A DNA stretch of 64,000 bases from an uncultured Bacteroidales bacterium (GTDB taxonomy: Bacteria; Bacteroidota; Bacteroidia; Bacteroidales; UBA932). The position numbers and the translations under genes were made by a program. Location: assembly GCA_905234795.1 (NCBI GenBank), contig CAJOIQ010000005.1, forward strand, positions 1-64,000, written 5' to 3'. The stretch's first letter is position 1. Each line of letters opens with the position of its first letter. Shown piece by piece: positions 54,235 to 61,836 of this stretch. The notes under the pieces were generated by a model that saw only the letters and a program-made list of their open reading frames with translations, did not search any database and was not told where the DNA came from.

Positions 54235-55397
54235 TTTCTCTCATATTCCAGCGCTGCCCAGATGAGGGGGCCGATGCCCTTGGGGTCATTGGAGCGCACG
54301 GGTTCGTTGATATAATAGTCGTAGTCTCCGCGACGGTTGTCCTTGCCGCCCAGACCGGCCACCTCGCAGCAGTGGTCCAGGTTCACCAGGCCGTCTTCAT
54401 CCACGCGGACGAAGGTCCTGAGCATTTCCTCATAGCTGGCGCGGGCGTCCGCGGCCGTAATGCCCTCCAGCACACCCATACGGGCGCCTTTGAGCATGGC
54501 ATACACGAACATCACACTGGCGGTGGCTTCCAGGTAGTTCCCCTCGGCATAGGGACGGTCCAGCACCTGGTACCACATGCCGGTGGTTTGGTCGGCAAAC
54601 AGCGGAATGGCCTGGAAGCAGCTGTTCAGGATGCGCACCAAGGCGTCCTTCTGCTCCCCTGCCGGCAGTATCTCTATCACGTCCACCAGGGCCATCACGT
54701 ACCAGCCCATGGCCCGGCCCCAGGCATGGTCGCTCTGGCCGGTCTCTTCATTGCACCAGAACATGCTGTGGGAGGAATCCCAGGCGTGGCGCAGCAGGCC
54801 TGTTTCGGCATCGAAGGTATGGTCGTACACCGTCTGGAACTGGTGGGCGATGTCGTTGTAATTGGCCTCCCGCTGCAGGCTGTCGGCAATGAAACGGGTG
54901 GTGTATTCGGCATAGAAGGGCTGGGCCATGTAAAGGCCGTCCAGCCACATCTGGTTAGGGTAGATGGCTTTGTGCCAAAAGCCGCCTTCGGGGGTACGGG
55001 GCTGGCTCTGGATCTGGCTGTAAAGGCTGTCCATGGCCGCCTTGTATTTGGGTTTCTCCGTCAGGTCATACAGGCCGAAAAGGGTGCGGCCCGGGCAGAT
55101 GTGGTCCGTGGAATAATTGCTCTTCTTGTACTTGTAGATATGGCCAGTGCTGTCGATGATGGCGTCGTACCAGGCGTCTACGTAGTCGAAGGCCTCTTCG
55201 GGAGCGGCATCCAGCATGGCCTTGAGTTCCAGGCCGGTGGTGTAGTTCCACTTGAGCTTGCCTTCCAAGCCGTCAATGTAGGTGGCATCGGGACAGCGAG
55301 CCATCTCCGAGCGCACCACCTCCACAGACAGCGGGGCCTTGGCCGTACACGCGGCCAGGGCAAACACACACACAATTGAAAATAAAGAACGCATCAT
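54231..55397 (-). CDS. GH105 unsaturated galacturonyl/rhamnogalacturonyl hydrolase
   Basis: 388 residues (ATG at 55397; 55394 also possible). Lipoprotein-type signal MMRSLFSIVCVFALAAC. Alpha/alpha-barrel with the YteR/GH105 features YSTDHICPGRTLFGLY, PNQMWLDGLYMAQPF and a general-acid Asp region around DHAWGRAMGWYVMALVD. It removes the unsaturated uronate from lyase products. The released sugar converts spontaneously to DKI, the KduI substrate. It overlaps both neighbours by 4 bp. Confidence 0.92.
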   Translation of the reverse strand: MMRSLFSIVCVFALAACTAKAPLSVEVVRSEMARCPDATYIDGLEGKLKWNYTTGLELKAMLDAAPEEAFDYVDAWYDAIIDSTGHIYKYKKSNYSTDHICPGRTLFGLYDLTEKPKYKAAMDSLYSQIQSQPRTPEGGFWHKAIYPNQMWLDGLYMAQPFYAEYTTRFIADSLQREANYNDIAHQFQTVYDHTFDAETGLLRHAWDSSHSMFWCNEETGQSDHAWGRAMGWYVMALVDVIEILPAGEQKDALVRILNSCFQAIPLFADQTTGMWYQVLDRPYAEGNYLEATASVMFVYAMLKGARMGVLEGITAADARASYEEMLRTFVRVDEDGLVNLDHCCEVAGLGGKDNRRGDYDYYINEPVRSNDPKGIGPLIWAALEYERK

Positions 55398-57046
55398 TTG
55401 TTATTGTAGGGGTCCCAGACAATACCGTCCTGGGACTGGTACATCACTTTCTCAAACGTATATTCCTTCAAGTCTTTCTCCTTGAGGGTATGGGCCCACT
55501 TCACACGGGGTCCCTGTGCTCCGGGGCCGAAGTTGCCCCACTCGGCATAGTAAGAATTCTTCTTGGTGTCCGGCTTCCCTTCCTTCTCCCAGTCGTGCCA
55601 GCCGTCGGCCAATATGTGGCTCCCCAGCTCGCAATTGATGAAAACCGTCTTGGCATAGGCGCCCCAGGGACGGCCCAGGTAGCATTTGGTCACACCTTCA
55701 TCGGCCGTGAGCCTGCAGTTCACAAACACATAGCCGTACTTCTGCCCCTGCAGGGTGCTGGCCGCCGTCACGTAGCTGTTCTTCTTGGAATGGATGAGGC
55801 AGTTCTCGAAGTAGGCGATGCTGGTGCCGAAGATAAAGTCCGTGGTGCCCTCGATATAGCAATCCTTGAAGTAATTGCGCTTGATGCCGCCGAACTTGCC
55901 GAATCGGCCATAGGTATAGAGGGTGTCCTGATTGCCCAGGAAACGGCAGCGGTTGAAGAAGAGGAAGTCGCCGTCCGTGAACACCGCCACGGCCTGGCCG
56001 ATTTCCTTGCCCTCGCCGGCGCTGTTCTCAAAGCTCAGGTCCTCGAAGGTGATGTAGCTGGCGTGGATGTAGATGGAAGCGCTGCCGCTGGTGCCCACCG
56101 CAATGTCGCGGCCGGGCCACAGGGCCTTGGCATATTTGTCAAAGGTGATGAGGGTGTTGTCGGCATTCTCCCCTTTGATATACAGGCGGAACTTGGTGTG
56201 CGGGATGCTCACCATTTCCTTGTAAACGCCGCTGCGGATGAGCAGGCGGGTAATCTCCTGGTGGCTGTAGTCGGGGCAGGCGTTGATGCCCTCCTGCACG
56301 GTCATATAGTCTCCGTGGCCGTCGGCCGATATCACAATGTGGTAATACTGCAGGGCTTTGGCCAGTTCCGGAAGCTGTTCCTTGACCAGGCCACACACAA
56401 TCTCCGTCACCTTGCGGGCCCCGGCGGGCACCAGGTGGGTGTTGTCGTCCTTGCCGGTGGAAATCATGAAGTAGGCCTTGGACGCCTCGTCTCCCAGCCC
56501 CTCGATCCAGTCCAGGGTGGGCGTGGTCACGTCCAGCAGGGTGACGTCCTTCTCGGCGGCCACGGCCTTCATGGCAGCAGGATAGTCCGTATGGCAGTTG
56601 CGGTCCAGCTTGCCTTCCTTGAACCAGCGGCGGGCCACCGGGGTGAGCAGCACGGGGATGCCGCCCTTCTCCCGAACGCCGTCAATGTAATAGCGCAGGT
56701 TGTCCTGGTAAGCGCCCCAGGCAGCCGCATAGCGGGTGGGGTCGCTCTCCTTGGCGTCGTTGTGGCCGAACTGGATAAACACGTAATCTCCCGGCTCAAT
56801 GGCACCGTACACTTTGTCCCACAGGCCCAGGTCCCGGAAGCTCTTGGTGCTGCGGCCGTTCTGGGCATAGTTGATCACCTTCACCTGGTCCGGGTTCAGG
56901 AAGTTCTGCAGCATCATGCCCCAGCCCCGCTCCAGCCCTGCCTTGGACAGGTCTTTCTCGGCCATGGTGCTGTCGCCCATCAGATGGACGGTGGTAAACG
57001 AGCTGGCCAGCATCCACACTACGGCCAGATACAGGATTCTTCTCAT
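55394..57046 (-). CDS. Two-domain esterase: CE12 (rhamnogalacturonan acetylesterase) fused to CE8 (pectin methylesterase)
   Basis: 550 residues with a signal peptide. Residues about 18-230 are an SGNH hydrolase of CE12 type: MGDSTMA (nucleophile Ser), YAQNGRSTKSF, FIQFGHND and DNTHLVPAGA (Asp/His). Residues about 235-550 are a CE8 beta-helix with GQAVAV, GNQDTLYTY, TTDFIFG and CYLGRPWGAYA, the full catalytic set. It therefore removes both acetyl and methyl esters from pectin. It starts within the GH28 stop (ATGA). Confidence 0.93.
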   Translation of the reverse strand: MRRILYLAVVWMLASSFTTVHLMGDSTMAEKDLSKAGLERGWGMMLQNFLNPDQVKVINYAQNGRSTKSFRDLGLWDKVYGAIEPGDYVFIQFGHNDAKESDPTRYAAAWGAYQDNLRYYIDGVREKGGIPVLLTPVARRWFKEGKLDRNCHTDYPAAMKAVAAEKDVTLLDVTTPTLDWIEGLGDEASKAYFMISTGKDDNTHLVPAGARKVTEIVCGLVKEQLPELAKALQYYHIVISADGHGDYMTVQEGINACPDYSHQEITRLLIRSGVYKEMVSIPHTKFRLYIKGENADNTLITFDKYAKALWPGRDIAVGTSGSASIYIHASYITFEDLSFENSAGEGKEIGQAVAVFTDGDFLFFNRCRFLGNQDTLYTYGRFGKFGGIKRNYFKDCYIEGTTDFIFGTSIAYFENCLIHSKKNSYVTAASTLQGQKYGYVFVNCRLTADEGVTKCYLGRPWGAYAKTVFINCELGSHILADGWHDWEKEGKPDTKKNSYYAEWGNFGPGAQGPRVKWAHTLKEKDLKEYTFEKVMYQSQDGIVWDPYNNK

Positions 57047-58548
57047 AACTGTTCTCCGTTAACAGTCACATTTACGAAAGTGACGTTGTTGGTATTATGC
57101 ATTTCCACGCCCTTGGTGGCCGTGAATACACTATTGCTGAAATCGACATTCTTGAGCGGAAGCTCCGGCAGGCCGTTGATGTAGATAGCCTGCTTGGCCC
57201 CGGCGCACACCAGCCCCTCGAAGTGAATGTCCCTGAACTCCGGCGTGGTCTCATCCACTTTTGGCAGGTCGGCCGAAGCCTCCGCAGGGGAAAGGGTTGC
57301 ATTCGCCGGAGCATCGGCCTTTCTTTCAGTGGCGGCTACGCCCGCGTAATATAAATTAAAGGTCACGGCCTCGGCCACGATGTCTTTCATGTAGATGTTG
57401 CGGCACCAGATATCCTTGACAACGCCGCCGCGCCCGCGGGTGCTCTTGAACCGGAGCCCCACGTCGGTCCCCAGGAAGCGGCAGTCGCGCACCAGGATGT
57501 TGTTGGCCCCGCCGCTCATCTCGCTGCCGATCACAAAGCCGCCATGGCCGTGATATACGGTACAGTTCTCGATGACCAGATTCTTGCAGGCCTTGCCGTA
57601 ACGGCGTCCGTCGGCATCCTTGCCGCTTTTGATGCAGATGGCGTCGTCTCCCACGTCAAAGCTGCTGCCCGTCACGTACACGTTCTCGCAGGCCTCGATG
57701 TCAATGCCGTCTCCGTTGGTGGAATAGTGCGGGTTGCGCACCACGATATCTTTCACCACCAGGTTCCTGCACCACAGGGGATGGATGTTCCAGGCGGGAG
57801 AATTCTGGAAGGTGACGCCCTCCAGCAGGATGTTCTCGCAACCCCGCAGGGAAACCAGCACGGGACGCAGGAAAGTCTTGATCTCCTGCAGGTCCAGGTC
57901 ATCGGCCTGCTTGTTCAGGCTGCCGGCGGTGAGGCGGGCCTTCTTGTAGCCCTCGTCGGGGAACCAGGTTTTGCCGTCGTCGGAGAGTACGCCGCCGCTT
58001 TTCACTACGGGTTTCCAGATGTCGTCCCCCACCTTGCGCTTCTTGAGCTCACGCCAGGGAGCGCCGTTGCCGTCGATGACGCCCCTGCCGGTGATGGCGA
58101 TGTCCGTAGCGTCCAGGGCATGGATGGGTGCGATGCAGCGCTGCATGTCCAGTCCTTCGAAGTTGGTGGCGATGATGGGGTACAGGTCCTGGTCGGCCGA
58201 GAAAACAATTACCGCATTGTCGCTCAGGTGCAGCTCCGTGTGGCTCTTGAGGCCGATGGGACCGGTGAACCAGATGCCGTCGGGAACCACCAGGCGGCCG
58301 CCGCCCAGCTTCTCCAGTTTGGAGAAAGCCTGCTCGAAGGCTTCCGTGCAAAGGGTGACGCCATCCCCCACCGCGCCGAAGTCCGTCAGGACCACTTCAT
58401 GGGCAGGAATGGAGGGAGCGTAGATGTCCGGCATGGAAAAAGGAATGTCGGAGCCCGCAGAATACAAACGTTTGCCATCCTGGGCACAAGATAGCAAGAA
58501 AAATGATAATGTAGTAATTATCAGTGACTTGGAAGAAAATATGGCCAT
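57043..58548 (-). CDS. GH28 polygalacturonase, lipoprotein
   Basis: 501 residues with signal MAIFSSKSLIITTLSFFLLSC. Right-handed beta-helix with the GH28 motifs NGDGIDIE, VGDDAICIKSG, GHGGFVIGSE and LRFKSTRGRGG. Hydrolyses galacturonate linkages from pectin by inversion. First gene of the 16-gene leftward cluster, divergent from lacI. One of three CAAACGTTTG palindromes (58465-58474) lies inside it, just after the signal sequence. A tract near 57255-57330 coding ADAPANATLSPAEAS resembles the insert seen in exuT. Confidence 0.93.
   Translation of the reverse strand: MAIFSSKSLIITTLSFFLLSCAQDGKRLYSAGSDIPFSMPDIYAPSIPAHEVVLTDFGAVGDGVTLCTEAFEQAFSKLEKLGGGRLVVPDGIWFTGPIGLKSHTELHLSDNAVIVFSADQDLYPIIATNFEGLDMQRCIAPIHALDATDIAITGRGVIDGNGAPWRELKKRKVGDDIWKPVVKSGGVLSDDGKTWFPDEGYKKARLTAGSLNKQADDLDLQEIKTFLRPVLVSLRGCENILLEGVTFQNSPAWNIHPLWCRNLVVKDIVVRNPHYSTNGDGIDIEACENVYVTGSSFDVGDDAICIKSGKDADGRRYGKACKNLVIENCTVYHGHGGFVIGSEMSGGANNILVRDCRFLGTDVGLRFKSTRGRGGVVKDIWCRNIYMKDIVAEAVTFNLYYAGVAATERKADAPANATLSPAEASADLPKVDETTPEFRDIHFEGLVCAGAKQAIYINGLPELPLKNVDFSNSVFTATKGVEMHNTNNVTFVNVTVNGEQL
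58465..58474. promoter_or_regulatory. Putative LacI-family operator O1 (CAAACGTTTG), intragenic
   Basis: Exact 10-bp palindrome inside the GH28 coding region, 75 bp past its start, identical to O2 and O3. An auxiliary site at this distance (124 bp from O2) would fit repression by looping. Confidence 0.6.
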
Positions 58549-58588
58549 TAGTTTTTCTTTCTATGCTGCAAATATATATAAAAAAATC

Positions 58589-58598
58589 CAAACGTTTG
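58589..58598. promoter_or_regulatory. Putative LacI-family operator O2 (CAAACGTTTG)
   Basis: Palindrome in the 108-bp divergent region, upstream of a minus-strand TATATTTG (58569-58576) that may be the -7 box for GH28. Its start is 42 bp from O3, about four helical turns. Confidence 0.7.
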
Positions 58599-58616
58599 CA
58601 CATTTTTGGAAAAATC

Positions 58617-58648
58617 TTTGGAAAATAATACAAACGTTTGTACCTTTG
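58617..58648 (+). promoter_or_regulatory. lacI-kdgK promoter with overlapping operator O3
   Basis: TTTG at 58617-58620 and TACCTTTG at 58641-58648, spaced 20 bp. The 14-bp perfect palindrome TACAAACGTTTGTA (58629-58642) occupies the spacer and runs into the -7 box, so bound regulator would block its own promoter. The start ATG is at 58657. Confidence 0.8.
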
Positions 58649-58656
58649 CCATCGAA

Positions 58657-59637
58657 ATGACCACGATAACCGACATAGCCAACGCTTTAGGCATCACTCC
58701 TTCCACCGTTTCAAGAGCCCTGGCCGGGAACCCCCGCGTCAAGGAGGAAACTCGTGTGGCCGTAGAGAAAATGGCCAAGCTGCTGGGCTATGAGCGCAAT
58801 GTGGTGGCCGCCAACCTACGCAAAGGCCAGTCGCACATCGTGGGCATCGTGGTCCCCCGTATCCACCGTGAATTCTTCTCCAACGTCATCGGCGGAGCCG
58901 AGAGCATCCTGAACCAGGCTGGTTACAACGTGCTCATCTGCCAGACACTGGAGAGTATGGACGCCGAAATCAAGGCGCTCAAGACCCTCAAGAATTACCG
59001 CGTGGCAGGCGTGCTCCTGTCCCATTCCATCGACGCCCACAACGGGAATCACGTCAGGGATATCCTGGGAGACACTCCCCTCATCCAGTTCGACCGTGTG
59101 TTTCCGGACCTTCCCGGCGCCAAGATCGTGGGTGCCAACTGCGAGGGCGCCTTCCAGGCCACCATGCACCTCATCCAGGCCGGTTACAAGAGAATCGGCA
59201 CACTGGCCGGTTTCATGAGCTCCCAGGCCTACATCGAGCGTCTGGCCGGATACCGCCTTGCCCTGGAAAGGGCCGGCGTTCCCTTCGACCCCGACATTGT
59301 CTATGAGAAAGCCATCGTCCGGGAAACCGGTTACCAGGCCGCTCTCAAAGCCATCGAGGCCGGCTGTGACGCCCTGTTCAGCGCCGGTGCCTTCAGTGCC
59401 CTGGGCGCCATCGACGCCCTTAAGGAAAAAGGTCTGCGCATCCCGGAGGACTTCGGCATTGTGGGCACTTCCAATGAAGGATTCACCGCCCTCATGAGCC
59501 CCACCCTCAGCACCCTCAACCAACACCCCTTCGAGATGGGGGAAGCCACCGCACGCGCTTTCCTGGAGGGCCGGGCCGATACCCAGGTCATCCCCATGGA
59601 ACTCATTATCCGTCAATCATCAAATAAGCAACAATAA
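58657..59637 (+). CDS. LacI-family transcriptional regulator of the pectin locus
   Basis: 326 residues from the ATG at 58657. N-terminal HTH TTITDIANALGITPSTVSRA with a hinge near VVAANLRKGQ, then a periplasmic-binding-protein-like effector domain (HIVGIVVPRIHREFFSNVI, GFMSSQAYIERLAGYRLAL, FGIVGTSNEGFTALMSP). Probably represses both divergent units until a uronate intermediate such as KDG binds (inference). Its stop overlaps the kdgK start (TAATG), so regulator and kinase are made together. Confidence 0.93.
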   Translation: MTTITDIANALGITPSTVSRALAGNPRVKEETRVAVEKMAKLLGYERNVVAANLRKGQSHIVGIVVPRIHREFFSNVIGGAESILNQAGYNVLICQTLESMDAEIKALKTLKNYRVAGVLLSHSIDAHNGNHVRDILGDTPLIQFDRVFPDLPGAKIVGANCEGAFQATMHLIQAGYKRIGTLAGFMSSQAYIERLAGYRLALERAGVPFDPDIVYEKAIVRETGYQAALKAIEAGCDALFSAGAFSALGAIDALKEKGLRIPEDFGIVGTSNEGFTALMSPTLSTLNQHPFEMGEATARAFLEGRADTQVIPMELIIRQSSNKQQ

Positions 59638-60674
59638 TGGCAAAAGTAGTTACCTTCGGCGAAGTGATGCTTCGCCTTTCCACCCCGGGTTACCTGCGTT
59701 TCTCGCAGGCCCGCCAGTTTGACGCCACCTTTGGCGGAGGAGAAGCCAACGTGGCCGTCTCCCTGGCCAACTACGGAATTGACGCCCACTTCGTGACGCG
59801 CCTTCCCAAGAACGACATCGCCGACATGTGCACGGCCGAGCTCAGGGGCTTCGGCGTAAATTTGGACGGTGTGGTGTACGGCGGAGACCGCGTAGGTATC
59901 TACTATCTGGAAACCGGTGCCGTGGCCCGCGGTTCCAAGGTGGTCTATGACCGCGCCCACAGCGCCATCTCGGAGATCAAGCCCGGTATGGTGAACTGGC
60001 GCGAGGTCCTCAAGGGTGCCGACTGGTTCCACTGGACCGGCATCACCCCCGCCCTGTCCCAGGGTGCCGCCGACGCCTGCCTGGAAGCCATCCAGATTGC
60101 CAATGAAATGGGTGTAAAGGTCTCCTGCGACCTCAATTACCGCAAGAAACTGTGGAAATACGGCAAGACCGCTGCCGAGGTAATGCCCGCCCTGGTGGCC
60201 GGCTGCGACCTCATCCTGGGCAACGAGGAAGACGCCGAGATGGAGTTCGGCATCAAGCCCGAAGGCTTCGACGCCGAGAAAACCGGCGGTGAGATCGACC
60301 AGCGCATCTTCATCAGCGTGGGACAGCAGCTCATGGCCAAGTTCCCGCGCTGCAAGAAGGTGGCTGTAACCCTTCGCGGCTCCATCAACGCCAACCACAA
60401 CACCTGGGGCGGCGTGCTGTACGACGGTAAAACCCTGTGGCAGAGCCGTCGCTACGACATCACCCACATCGTGGACCGCGTAGGCGGCGGAGACTCCTTC
60501 ATGGGCGGCCTCCTGTACGGCCTCATCACCTATCCCACGGACCAGGAAGCCATTGAATTCGCCGCTGCCGCCTCCTGCCTCAAGCACACCATCATCGGCG
60601 ACTACAACCGCGTAACCGTGGCCGAGGTCGAAGCCCTGGTCAAAGGCGGCGGTTCCGGACGCGTTTCACGTTAG
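59637..60674 (+). CDS. kdgK: 2-keto-3-deoxygluconate kinase
   Basis: 345 residues of the PfkB/ribokinase family: N-terminal FGGGEANVAVSLANYG and C-terminal VGGGDSFMGGLLYGL with the catalytic Asp. It phosphorylates KDG to KDPG, where the galacturonate and unsaturated-uronate branches join. The family includes other sugar kinases, but position between the regulator and eda supports KdgK. Palindrome P5 begins 4 bp after the stop and lies between kdgK and eda. Confidence 0.93.
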   Translation: MAKVVTFGEVMLRLSTPGYLRFSQARQFDATFGGGEANVAVSLANYGIDAHFVTRLPKNDIADMCTAELRGFGVNLDGVVYGGDRVGIYYLETGAVARGSKVVYDRAHSAISEIKPGMVNWREVLKGADWFHWTGITPALSQGAADACLEAIQIANEMGVKVSCDLNYRKKLWKYGKTAAEVMPALVAGCDLILGNEEDAEMEFGIKPEGFDAEKTGGEIDQRIFISVGQQLMAKFPRCKKVAVTLRGSINANHNTWGGVLYDGKTLWQSRRYDITHIVDRVGGGDSFMGGLLYGLITYPTDQEAIEFAAAASCLKHTIIGDYNRVTVAEVEALVKGGGSGRVSR

Positions 60675-60678
60675 ACTG

Positions 60679-60799
60679 TATGGAGGCAGACACACATTTC
60701 CAAACCGTCGCTTCGCGACCCCTCCCACTTCGTGGGCCCCTCCCTCTTATGCGGCCGAGGGTGGCCACAGGTTGGGAAAATGTGTGTCTGCCTCCCATA
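60679..60799 (+). repeat. Core-plus-variable-arm palindromic element, copy P5
   Basis: Arms 60679-60701 and 60775-60799 pair over about 23 bp with two bulges. The core has GTCGC/GCGAC and CCCAC/GTGGG hairpins and CCCTCTTATGCGGCCGAGGG, closely matching P4 on the opposite strand although the arms are unrelated. It ends 13 bp before the eda start. Confidence 0.8.
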
Positions 60800-60812
60800 A
60801 AGCATACGGATT

Positions 60813-61475
60813 ATGAGTATATTCAATAAAATCGATACCATCGGTATCATCCGGAATACGGGCATCGTGCCGGTATTCTATAATAAGGACGCCGAACTCA
60901 CCAAGAAAGTGGTGAAGGCCTGCTACGACGGCGGTATCCGTGCCTTTGAATTCACCAACCGGGGCGACGGCGCCCACAAAGTGTTCGAAGAAGTGATGGC
61001 GTTCGTGCGCAAGGAGTGCCCCGAGATGGCACTGGGCGCCGGTACCATCCTGGACGCCCCCACCGCGGCGCTGTACATCCAGATGGGTGCCGATTTCCTG
61101 GTAAGCCCCTGCTGCGTGGACGAAGTCATCACCCTGGCCAACCGCCGCGGCATCCCCTACAGCCCCGGCTGCGGCACGGTCACCGAGATTGTGCACGCCC
61201 AGGAACGCGGCTGTGACCTGGTGAAAGTGTTCCCCGCCGGCACCGTGGGCGGTCCCGCCTTTGTGAAGAACGTGCTGGCTCCCCTGCCCTGGGCCATGGT
61301 CATGTGCACCGGTGCCGTAGAGCCCACGCAGGAGAACCTCACCGCCTGGGCCAAGAGTGGCGTCACCGCCGTGGGCATGGGCTCCAAGCTCTTCCCCAAG
61401 GAAGTCATCGCCGCCGGCGACTGGGCCTCCATATCGGCCCTCTGCGCCCAGTGCCTGTCCTGGTTTAAGAAATAA
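60813..61475 (+). CDS. eda: KDPG (2-keto-3-deoxy-6-phosphogluconate) aldolase
   Basis: 220 residues, class I aldolase. Seen: FEFTNRG (catalytic Glu region), GAGTI, SPCCVDEVI and the Schiff-base lysine in DLVKVFPAG, with GTGAVEPT-like phosphate-binding loop MCTGAVEPTQENL. It splits KDPG into pyruvate and glyceraldehyde-3-phosphate, the end of the pathway. The same fold serves KHG and KDPGal aldolases, but the kdgK neighbour favours KDPG. Followed by hairpin H2 and palindrome P6. Confidence 0.95.
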   Translation: MSIFNKIDTIGIIRNTGIVPVFYNKDAELTKKVVKACYDGGIRAFEFTNRGDGAHKVFEEVMAFVRKECPEMALGAGTILDAPTAALYIQMGADFLVSPCCVDEVITLANRRGIPYSPGCGTVTEIVHAQERGCDLVKVFPAGTVGGPAFVKNVLAPLPWAMVMCTGAVEPTQENLTAWAKSGVTAVGMGSKLFPKEVIAAGDWASISALCAQCLSWFKK

Positions 61476-61502
61476 GGAGCTATTTCGCTCATTATCAACC
61501 TA

Positions 61503-61548
61503 TTAGCTTTTTCTCTTTATTCCAAACGGCGCAAAGAGAAAAAGCTAA
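61503..61548. terminator. Strong AT-rich hairpin, copy H2
   Basis: Perfect 16-bp stem TTAGCTTTTTCTCTTT (61503-61518) with 61533-61548, loop ATTCCAAACGGCGC. It lies 27 bp after eda. It is probably a transcription end or RNA-stabilising hairpin, and is repeated at 62994 and, with a different stem, at 36097. Confidence 0.65.
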
Positions 61549-61570
61549 TTCATTGTGTATTAGCCGATTA

Positions 61571-61736
61571 TTCCGAAGGATGGGGACTCCCTCCCGGTTG
61601 GCTCCGTTTCGCTTCGCTCCACTCCGTCCCTCCCACTGTCTCCTGCGTCCCTGCGGGACTTGTATCCAGCGGGCCCCTCCCTCTTATGTGCCGAGGGCGG
61701 CGACACCACCGGTAGGGAGTCCCCCATCCTCCGGAA
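61571..61736 (+). repeat. Core-plus-variable-arm palindromic element, copy P6
   Basis: Arms 61571-61598 and 61708-61736 pair over about 27 bp with an indel and two mismatches. The core matches P1 closely (CTCCGTCCCTC, then CCCTCTTATGTGCCGAGGG and CGGCGACACC). Frames read through it are not genes. With H2 it fills most of the 361-bp gap between eda and the peptidase gene; the remainder shows no clear promoter. Confidence 0.78.
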
Positions 61737-61836
61737 ACCACGAAATGCCCGGGCCGATAGAAAGGGAGAATGATATGGGACAACGTGCCGGGAAGTCAAA
61801 AAATATTGCTATCTTGCAGCATATAAGACAAACCGT

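Noticed and set aside
58569..58600. A full -33/-7 promoter for GH28
   Set aside because: A good minus-strand TATATTTG exists, but the nearest TTTG gives a 12-bp spacer. Only the -7 half is supported, so it was mentioned but not listed as a promoter.
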